From Halobaculum sp. CBA1158 (GTDB lineage: Archaea; Halobacteriota; Halobacteria; Halobacteriales; Haloferacaceae), in NCBI RefSeq assembly GCF_021431925.1, contig NZ_CP090371.1, positions 2,666,001-2,730,000 on the forward strand: a stretch of 64,000 nt of DNA, in the 5' to 3' direction. A program made the position numbers and the translations under genes. Position 1 is the stretch's first letter; each line of letters starts with the position of its first letter. This document shows positions 58,479 to 64,000 of this stretch, piece by piece. The notes beneath the pieces are model-generated. The model searched no databases. It worked only from the letters and a program-made list of their open reading frames with translations, and was not told where the DNA came from.

Positions 58479-59051
58479 GTGACCACCTCGCGCGACTCCG
58501 CCGCCGGCGACAGCACGCGCGGCGACGCCCGGATCCGGCCGGTCGAGCGCGCGGACCTTCTGGGGGTGTTCCGCATCGAGAAGGCCGTGTTCGCCCAGCC
58601 GTGGCCGTACGCCGCCTTCGAGCGTCTGCTCGACGCGCCGGCGTTCCTCGTCGCCGAGGGCGGCGATCCCGAGGACGCCCCCGACCGCATCGATTCGGGG
58701 ACGGTCCTCGGGTACGTCGTCGGCGACGTGACGCCGAATCACGGACGCGATATCGGCCACGTCAAGGACATCGCCGTCCGTCCCGACGCCCAGGGGCGCG
58801 GGCTCGGCCGGCGACTCCTCCGGACGGCGCTGACGGAGCTGGCGGCCGCCGGCGCGAGCGTCGTGAAGCTGGAGGTGCGCGAGAGCAACCACCGGGCGCA
58901 GGAACTGTACGTCGACGAGGGGTTCGAGCCGAGCCGTCGGGTCCCGAGCTACTACGGCGACGGGGAGGCGGCGTTCGTGATGCGACTGGACGTGGGCGCG
59001 TGGGTCCGCCGCCGCAACGCCGCCGGCGACGCGGACGACGGCGCACGCTGA
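58479..59051 (+). CDS. rimI: Ribosomal-protein-alanine N-acetyltransferase
   Basis: 190 aa from GTG. GNAT enzyme of the RimI/NAT type that acetylates protein N-termini. ARIRPVERADLLGVFRIEKAVFAQPWPYAAFE is the RimI opening, IGHVKDIAVRPDAQGRGLGRRLLRTAL is the acetyl-CoA loop, and LEVRESNHRAQELYVDEGFEPSRRVPSYY contains the typical NxxAxxLY and the Tyr pair. An ATG 27 bases upstream lies inside the TATA-like element and is probably not used. Confidence 0.88.
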   Translation: MTTSRDSAAGDSTRGDARIRPVERADLLGVFRIEKAVFAQPWPYAAFERLLDAPAFLVAEGGDPEDAPDRIDSGTVLGYVVGDVTPNHGRDIGHVKDIAVRPDAQGRGLGRRLLRTALTELAAAGASVVKLEVRESNHRAQELYVDEGFEPSRRVPSYYGDGEAAFVMRLDVGAWVRRRNAAGDADDGAR

Positions 59052-59122
59052 CATCCTCCTCGCGTCCCGTTGCTCACGGCGGACGGCGGGTGTTTTTGCA
59101 CGCCGAGCCCCGAGTCGGGCGC

Positions 59123-59671
59123 ATGGGATACGCCTGTCCGGTGTGTGAGACGCCCCAGCGCGACGGCGAGCACCTGGCGAACCACCTCGCGTTCACGGCG
59201 ATGCTCCACGGCGACGACCACGAGGAGTGGCTGGACGAGCACGTCGACGGCTGGGGCGACCGGACGCCCGCCGACCTCGCGTCGGTCGTCACCGACCACG
59301 CGAGCGAGACCGAGTACGACGAGGTGTTCGAGGACACGACGGGGGCGGCCGGGGGGAGCCCCCGAGGCGAGCACGACGGTCACGGCGACCCGGGCCGACC
59401 CGACGCTGCCGACGACGCGATGGGCGACGCCGTGGGCGGCGCGGCGGAGGCCGTCGTCGACGAGGCGGTCGAGTCCGTGCTCGCGGAGGCGCAGGAACTC
59501 ACCGAGGAGATGTACGGGATGGACGACTCGAACGACGAGCACGAGGGCGAGGACACGGCCGGAGACGACGGAACGGCGGACGATGAGGCCACGGCCGGAG
59601 GCGACGGAACGACGGACGACGAGGACACGGAGGAGAGCGACGCGACGGCCGGCGAGGCGGACGAGCGGTAG
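59123..59671 (+). CDS. Haloarchaeal zinc-ribbon protein (DUF5810-like)
   Basis: 182 aa. MGYACPVCETPQRDGEHLANHLAFTAML: the Cys pair and the His residues make a small zinc-binding head. ESEYDEVFED-like segments follow, then an amphipathic helix (AVVDEAVESVLAEAQELTEEMYG) and a Gly/Asp/Thr-rich tail. I recall this as DUF5810, function unknown, usually next to DUF5809 as here. A TTTTT element is 27 bases before the ATG. Confidence 0.75.
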   Translation: MGYACPVCETPQRDGEHLANHLAFTAMLHGDDHEEWLDEHVDGWGDRTPADLASVVTDHASETEYDEVFEDTTGAAGGSPRGEHDGHGDPGRPDAADDAMGDAVGGAAEAVVDEAVESVLAEAQELTEEMYGMDDSNDEHEGEDTAGDDGTADDEATAGGDGTTDDEDTEESDATAGEADER

Positions 59672-59757
59672 CGGATCGATCGCGGGACGGCCGACGAGGG
59701 GCAGATCGGTCGGCGGGAAGGGAACCACTCTTGGCTCGCACGCCCGCAGCGTCGGGT

Positions 59758-60261
59758 ATGGACACCGAAGGGACGCTCGCGCCGGCGACGCCCGCCGAGG
59801 CGCGCGAGGAGTACGAGGCGCTCGTGCCCGCCGCGAAAGTCGCCGTCCGCGAGGCGACGCGGGCGATGGAGTTCGACCGCGAGGAGTACGCCGAGCGCGT
59901 CACCGGCGAGGTGATCGAGACGGTCAGGGACGCGCTGTTCGCGTCGCTGCTGCGCGTCCACGTCGGGACGCGCGAGGAGTACGAGGCGTGGCTCGACGAC
60001 CACCCCGAGTACGAGTCGGACATGGCCGGCAGCGACACCGTCGACAACGTCGTCTGGCACCCCGTCGCGTTCGCGCCCGACGGCGAGGGCCCCAAGCCCG
60101 TGGTCGCGGCGACGTGGCAGGCCGAGCGCGAGGCCGCGCTCGGAACGCTCCGCCGGCGCGCGTTCGGCCGAGCGTACCGTCCGGTCGTCGACGGCGACCG
60201 CGACGCGGCCGACGGCGACCGCGGGGGCGACGCAGACCCCGATTCCGAGCCGGAGCCGTAA
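59758..60261 (+). CDS. Haloarchaeal conserved protein (DUF5809-like)
   Basis: 167 aa, helical, soluble, acidic. PAKVAVREATRAMEFDREEYAERVTGEVIETVRDALFASLLRVHVGTREEY is the core, then VDNVVWHPVAFAPDG. I recall the family as DUF5809; no activity is known. Its constant pairing with DUF5810 suggests a shared job, but the sequence gives no catalytic motif. C-terminal Asp/Gly-rich tail. Confidence 0.72.
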   Translation: MDTEGTLAPATPAEAREEYEALVPAAKVAVREATRAMEFDREEYAERVTGEVIETVRDALFASLLRVHVGTREEYEAWLDDHPEYESDMAGSDTVDNVVWHPVAFAPDGEGPKPVVAATWQAEREAALGTLRRRAFGRAYRPVVDGDRDAADGDRGGDADPDSEPEP

Positions 60262-60292
60262 CCGGTTTTCGCGGGCGGGCCCAACCGCCCCC

Positions 60293-60694
60293 ATGCGATC
60301 GGTCACCCGAAAGACGCTCGTGGGCCTCGGCGTCGTAGTCCTCCTCCTGCTCGCGCTCGGGGCCCTCCCGTCGTACCTCGGGTCGGGCGACCCGTACTAC
60401 CTGGAGGCGACCCCCGCCGACGACGCCGAGGGACCGGCCTACGAGCTGAACGCGACCGAAGACGGCATCGCCGAACAGCGCTTCCAGTACTTCTTCGCGG
60501 CCGTCGAGGCCGACGACGGCCGGTCGGAGGGGTACCAACGCGGTGCCTACGGACTGAAAGAGGAGTTCGCCCATTCCCCGTTCGACGAGGTGGCGACGTT
60601 CCGGGAGTTCGCGCCCGCCGGGGCCGTCGAGGGGGACGCCGTCTTCGTCCGATACAACGATACCCGCTACCGCGTAACGGTGACGCAACCGTGA
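60293..60694 (+). CDS. Membrane-anchored hypothetical protein
   Basis: 133 aa. One N-terminal membrane helix (LVGLGVVVLLLLALGALPSYL) and an extracellular domain of about 105 residues with no Cys, ending in YNDTRYRVTVTQP. The domain is alpha/beta with a central FQYFFAAVEADDGRSEGYQRGAYGLKEEF. I do not recognise a family. The stop overlaps the NUDIX start as GTGA, so the two are co-translated. Confidence 0.72.
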   Translation: MRSVTRKTLVGLGVVVLLLLALGALPSYLGSGDPYYLEATPADDAEGPAYELNATEDGIAEQRFQYFFAAVEADDGRSEGYQRGAYGLKEEFAHSPFDEVATFREFAPAGAVEGDAVFVRYNDTRYRVTVTQP

Positions 60695-61326
60695 GTGACG
60701 AGCGATCCGACGGCGACCGCGACGGCGGCGAGCACGAGGCGGCGTGGACGAGCGACGCCCCCGAGTTCGACGACGGGAGGCGACACGACTGGCCCGGCGA
60801 GCCGGACTGGCCGGTGGTGGAGACGGCCGTCGAGTACGAGACCGGCTGGGTGACCGCCGGCTACGACCTGGTCGAGCACCCCGACGGCTCGACGAAGCGC
60901 TACTACTGGGCGGAGCTGGCGACGGCGGTCGTCGTCCTCGCTCGCGCCGGCGACGACCTCCTGGTGGTCGAGCAGTACCGCCCGACGGTCCGCAACACCC
61001 AACTGGAACTCCCCGCGGGCATCGTCGAGGCCGGCGAGTCGTACACCGCCGCGGGCCGCCGCGAACTCCGCGAGGAGACCGGCTTCGACGCCGACTCGCT
61101 CTCGCTGCTCGGGGAGGTGCAGTGCACGACCGGCCTGCTGCGTCACACGCGGGGGTTCGTCTTCGCGGAGGGGCTGGAGGCGGTCGGACAGGAGCTGGAC
61201 GACAACGAGTACCTGGTCCCTCGAACCGTCCCCGTCGACGAGGCCGCCGCCGTGGCGCGCACGCCCCCGACGAACGACGCGACGCTGGAGGGCGTGCTGC
61301 TGGCTCGCGAGGAGGGGCTGCTGTAG
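60691..61326 (+). CDS. NUDIX hydrolase (ADP-ribose pyrophosphatase-like)
   Basis: 211 aa from GTG, coupled to the previous gene. The Nudix box is GESYTAAGRRELREETGFDA within LELPAGIVEAGESYTAAGRRELREETG, matching GX5EX7REUXEEXGU. The upstream RYYWAELATAVVVLARAGDDLLVVEQYRPTVR and the ELPAG lead-in resemble ADP-ribose or sugar-nucleotide pyrophosphatases. The substrate is unproven. Confidence 0.88.
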   Translation: MSDERSDGDRDGGEHEAAWTSDAPEFDDGRRHDWPGEPDWPVVETAVEYETGWVTAGYDLVEHPDGSTKRYYWAELATAVVVLARAGDDLLVVEQYRPTVRNTQLELPAGIVEAGESYTAAGRRELREETGFDADSLSLLGEVQCTTGLLRHTRGFVFAEGLEAVGQELDDNEYLVPRTVPVDEAAAVARTPPTNDATLEGVLLAREEGLL

Positions 61327-61434
61327 GGCGGCCGGACGCGAGCGCGTGACGGCGGGGCGCACGTCGGGCACGCCGCGCGTGGTCGCGTCGCCGGCGGCGG
61401 AGCGCTTTTCACCGGGCGACGGCACCCCACGTGC

Positions 61435-61800
61435 ATGGACGGCGAGATATCACCCGAGGAGGTCGAGCGACTCCTCGACGAGGGCGCGGACGTCCGCGTC
61501 GTCGACATCCGCTCGCCGGGGGCGTACGCGCGCGGCCACATCCCCGGCTCCGAGAACGTCCCGTTCCAGCAACTGCCCGACCGCGTCGCCTCGCTGACGG
61601 GCAGCGAGCGCGTCGTGACCGTCTGCCCGCACGGGAAAGCCAGCGTGCAGGCGGCGAACCTCATCGCGTCGTTCGAGGGCACGGCCGACGCGCGCGTCGA
61701 GAGCATGGCCGGCGGGCTGGAGGCGTGGACCGGCGACCTCGAGGCCGGCGGCGACGACGCCGAGGCGGAGACCGACGAGGGGCCCCAGTCGCCGTTCTGA
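61435..61800 (+). CDS. Single-domain rhodanese
   Basis: 121 aa. VVDIRSPGAYARGHIPGSENVPFQQLP is the CH2A motif and VVTVCPHGKASVQAANLIAS holds the active-site Cys loop CPHGKAS. It transfers sulfane sulfur in cyanide, iron-sulfur or tRNA thiolation chemistry. The acidic C-terminal tail (DDAEAETDEGPQSPF) is disordered. TTTTC element about 27 bases upstream. Confidence 0.88.
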   Translation: MDGEISPEEVERLLDEGADVRVVDIRSPGAYARGHIPGSENVPFQQLPDRVASLTGSERVVTVCPHGKASVQAANLIASFEGTADARVESMAGGLEAWTGDLEAGGDDAEAETDEGPQSPF

Positions 61801-61875
61801 CCGGGCGGATCAGACCGAGAGAGACCGGACCGACCGAGACCCGATCGACAGAGATCGATCGGAGCCGCGAGCCGC

Positions 61876-64000
61876 CTACGTCTGCCCGTCCCGGTTCCGA
61901 CCGAGCGCCGCGAGTACGACCGACAGCGCCAGCGCCGCCAGCGCGCCGCCCGCGCCGAGGCCCGGGAGCGACGTGTCGGTGCCGTTCCGGTCGTCGTCGA
62001 TCGGGTCGACGGTGGCGCTCGTCGACTGCTCGCCTCCGGTCGTCCGGTCGTCCGCGTCGGTCGTCGTCGCGTCCGCGGTCACGGTTATCGTCACGCGCTC
62101 GTCGCCGACGGCGACCGTGTGCTCGCCGGGCCCGTCGAACGAGACCGGGATCCGGACCGTTCGCGTCTCGCCGGGGGCGACCGAGACCGACTCGGTCCCG
62201 ACGCGCTCGCCGTCCACCCGGACCGCGAGGTCGCCGACCGTGGGCACGGAGTTCCCGGCGACGACGGTCGCCTCGAGGGTCACGGATTCGCCGACGGCGA
62301 CGGTCGATCGATCGACCGACAGCGACGACACCGCGGGCGGGTCCGGCTCCGACACCCGCACCTCGTAGGTCCGTCCGGGGACGCCCACCCGGTAGGTCCC
62401 CGTCGCGTTCGGCGTCCACGACAGGCGGCGAGTCTCGGCGGCGTTCGCGCTCAGGGTGCCGGTCGCGTTCGCGACGGGGGCACCGTCGACCGTGAGCGTG
62501 ACCCGGTAGTCGCCGGACTCGCCGCCGACGTTCTCCACCTCGACCGGGACGGACACCGTCTCGCCGACGGCGACCGTGGGCGTCGGGCCGACCGTCGCGT
62601 TCCGGGAGGAGCCGTTCACCCGAAGCTCCGTCCCCGAGGAGATCCGTATCTGTGCGGCGAGGCGACCGAACGCCGCCTCGTGCTCCTCGGCCGACCACGC
62701 CTCGGGCGTCGCCTCCGTGCGGGTGAACCGCCGCGCGTCGTCGGCGACGGCGTCGTCGGCCACGTCAGCGACGACGTCGAGGAGGCGGTCCTCGGAGATC
62801 GGCTGGGCGTTCGGGTCCGACGCGTCGGACTCGGCGTTCAGTCGCCGCAGCACGGTTCCGAGCGTCGCGCCGCCGTCGCTGGCCAGCCGGATCCGACGGT
62901 CGAGGTCGCCGGCGACGAGCGCGCCCTTGCGGTACTGCGCGTCGGCGGTCCACGTGTCGGGGTCGGCGAGCACGGCGTCGGCGTACGCGTCGCGCTCGCC
63001 GCGCGCGAGGGCGTCGGCGAACGTCCGGAAGTCGATCCGGTCCTGGCGGAGCGCGAGCGCCGCGGCGTAGTAGGTGGCCGACCCCTCGATCGTCCAGCGG
63101 GTCTCGGGCGTCGTGCGGTACGCCTGTCTGGTGTGGACGTACTCGTGGAGCCACGCGTTTCGAGCCGCGTCGAGGGGTTCGTCGGCTCGCACCCACGCGT
63201 CCGCGTCGCCGGTCTGGAGGCCGGCCACGCCCCAGTCGACCCCGGTCGGGGCGGCCACGAGGAACACCGACTCGTCGCGGTCGCCGACGCGCATGGAGTC
63301 GGACGCCGACGCGAGCGAGTCGAATACGGCCGCGGGCTCGACGCGCATCGAGTCGGACGCCGCCGCCGGGACGACCAGCCGGAACGTCTGCCCGTGGGCC
63401 GTGTGCTCGTGGACCTCGTGCTCGCCGAGGAACGCGATCCGCTCGCCGACCGCGCCGGGACCGTTGACGGTCGGGTCGCGGACCACGCGGGGCTGGGTGT
63501 CGCCGTAGTAGCGGAACGACACCGAGACCGTCGGCGTCGAGACGAGCGCCCACGGACCGGTATCGACGAATCGGTACCCACCGTCGTCGCCGACGGAGGC
63601 GGCGTCACCGGCGAGGTCCGCGGGCGAGACCGCGCCGGCCCCGCCGCCGCGGTCCTCCCGGGCGAGCCGCGACGACCGGACGGTCTGGTTGGCGGGGAGC
63701 CGGTAGCTGATCGTCGGCGACGCGGTGTCGCCGTCCCACTCGTAGGTCCCGTCGCCGGCGGCGGCGAAGCCGTCGGTCTCGACGCCGGTCGCGCGGGCGT
63801 CGACCGTCGGCGAGAGCTCGCTCACCCGGTCGGGCACGTCGAACCGAAGGGTGACGTCGACCTCGCCGGGGCGCTCGGGCGTGAGCGACAGCGTCGTCCG
63901 CACGTGGATGGTGTCCTCGTCCGCGGCGGTCACGGCGGTCCCGGCGGCCGCGTCGCCGGCGGCGACGTCGGCGGTCGCCGACGCCGGCGACGGCGTCGGC
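61876..64000 (-). CDS. Surface metallopeptidase with CARDB-like domains, 5' end missing
   Basis: At least 708 aa; the frame is open to the window edge, so the signal peptide and true start are outside. A GTG at 63933 is internal. The N-terminal part is beta-rich (TLSLTPERPGEVDVTLRFDVPDRV). The zinc site is WLHEYVHTRQAYRTTPETRWTIEGSATYYAA: HExxH followed by a Glu about 19 residues later, the gluzincin order of M1/M61-like peptidases. Two CARDB/Ig-like domains follow (VSVPVEVENVGGESGDYRVTL, then SVSVAPGETRTVRIPVSFDG). The tail SLPGLGAGGALAALALSVVLAALGRNRD resembles the PGF-CTERM signal processed by archaeosortase, here PGLG. It is therefore likely a lipid-anchored, S-layer-associated protease. 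Confidence 0.85.
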   Translation of the reverse strand, partial: PTPSPASATADVAAGDAAAGTAVTAADEDTIHVRTTLSLTPERPGEVDVTLRFDVPDRVSELSPTVDARATGVETDGFAAAGDGTYEWDGDTASPTISYRLPANQTVRSSRLAREDRGGGAGAVSPADLAGDAASVGDDGGYRFVDTGPWALVSTPTVSVSFRYYGDTQPRVVRDPTVNGPGAVGERIAFLGEHEVHEHTAHGQTFRLVVPAAASDSMRVEPAAVFDSLASASDSMRVGDRDESVFLVAAPTGVDWGVAGLQTGDADAWVRADEPLDAARNAWLHEYVHTRQAYRTTPETRWTIEGSATYYAAALALRQDRIDFRTFADALARGERDAYADAVLADPDTWTADAQYRKGALVAGDLDRRIRLASDGGATLGTVLRRLNAESDASDPNAQPISEDRLLDVVADVADDAVADDARRFTRTEATPEAWSAEEHEAAFGRLAAQIRISSGTELRVNGSSRNATVGPTPTVAVGETVSVPVEVENVGGESGDYRVTLTVDGAPVANATGTLSANAAETRRLSWTPNATGTYRVGVPGRTYEVRVSEPDPPAVSSLSVDRSTVAVGESVTLEATVVAGNSVPTVGDLAVRVDGERVGTESVSVAPGETRTVRIPVSFDGPGEHTVAVGDERVTITVTADATTTDADDRTTGGEQSTSATVDPIDDDRNGTDTSLPGLGAGGALAALALSVVLAALGRNRDGQT

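Overview
The window is a stretch of haloarchaeal chromosome, probably from the Haloferacales (Haloferax, Halorubrum, Halobaculum and relatives). The pointers are GC near 70 percent, very acidic proteins, start codons placed about 25-30 bases after a TATA-like box with little or no leader, Tat lipoproteins (RR followed by a lipobox Cys), no encoded CCA on the tRNAs, and archaeal information-processing genes (aIF5B, S19e, Pan, PDCD5, class I LysRS, archaeal UMP kinase). The lineage is inferred from gene content and was not searched.

Layout. 1-17.6 kb is mostly core: the edge of a PRC-barrel gene, an orphan histidine kinase, infB, pyruvoyl arginine decarboxylase, Pan ATPase, PepF, an M28 peptidase, truA-hisS, an EamA transporter, a set of PP-loop ATPase, PDCD5 and S19e genes, a flippase-like membrane protein and thiL. 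17.7-33 kb holds two site-2 proteases, a MoaE fusion, pyrH-lysS (4-base overlap), a PadR regulator, PitA (chlorite-dismutase-like plus ABM with a His-rich linker), a two-GAF kinase, an aldo/keto reductase and a hexapeptide acyltransferase. 33-37.7 kb is an oxyanion block: a MOT1-type transporter, tupCBA (tungstate ABC importer) and a divergent TOBE regulator, with inverted repeats in both promoter regions. 37.7-49.9 kb is mixed: a DapA-family lyase, TrkA-N/C, two more kinases, UbiA, a short low-GC phosphatase gene beside tRNA-Thr, enoyl-CoA hydratase and nadE. 50-53.3 kb has tRNA-Gly(CCC) and tRNA-Lys(TTT) around Nmad3, rdgB and a ParB-HTH/RHH protein. 53.3-64 kb has a kinase with a PH-like tail, dut, aconitase, rimI, DUF5810/DUF5809, NUDIX, rhodanese and a truncated surface metallopeptidase.

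The least expected signal is non-coding. Both tRNA-Gly and tRNA-Lys are followed, about 110-130 bases on, by an exact 24-base direct copy of their own 3' end. Between the two copies lies an inverted partial copy of the same T arm. Inverted segment and second copy fold into one long stem-loop with the same parse at both loci: a basal stem specified by the host tRNA, a shared internal loop GTAGA/GCGTGG, a variable upper stem, and a shared apex containing GC(GAA)GC. The apex belongs to a hairpin class that recurs in the window: outer stem, GA, a covarying two-base-pair neck, a purine-rich (usually GNA) triloop, GA, outer stem. Seven copies are visible, with necks AC/GT, GC/GC and CC/GG. About ten hairpins, nearly all ending in a C(GNA)G triloop on one strand, fill the 486-base spacer between aconitase and rimI.

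Five sensor histidine kinases lie in 64 kb with no response regulator beside any of them. Several short tandem duplications sit in intergenic spacers.
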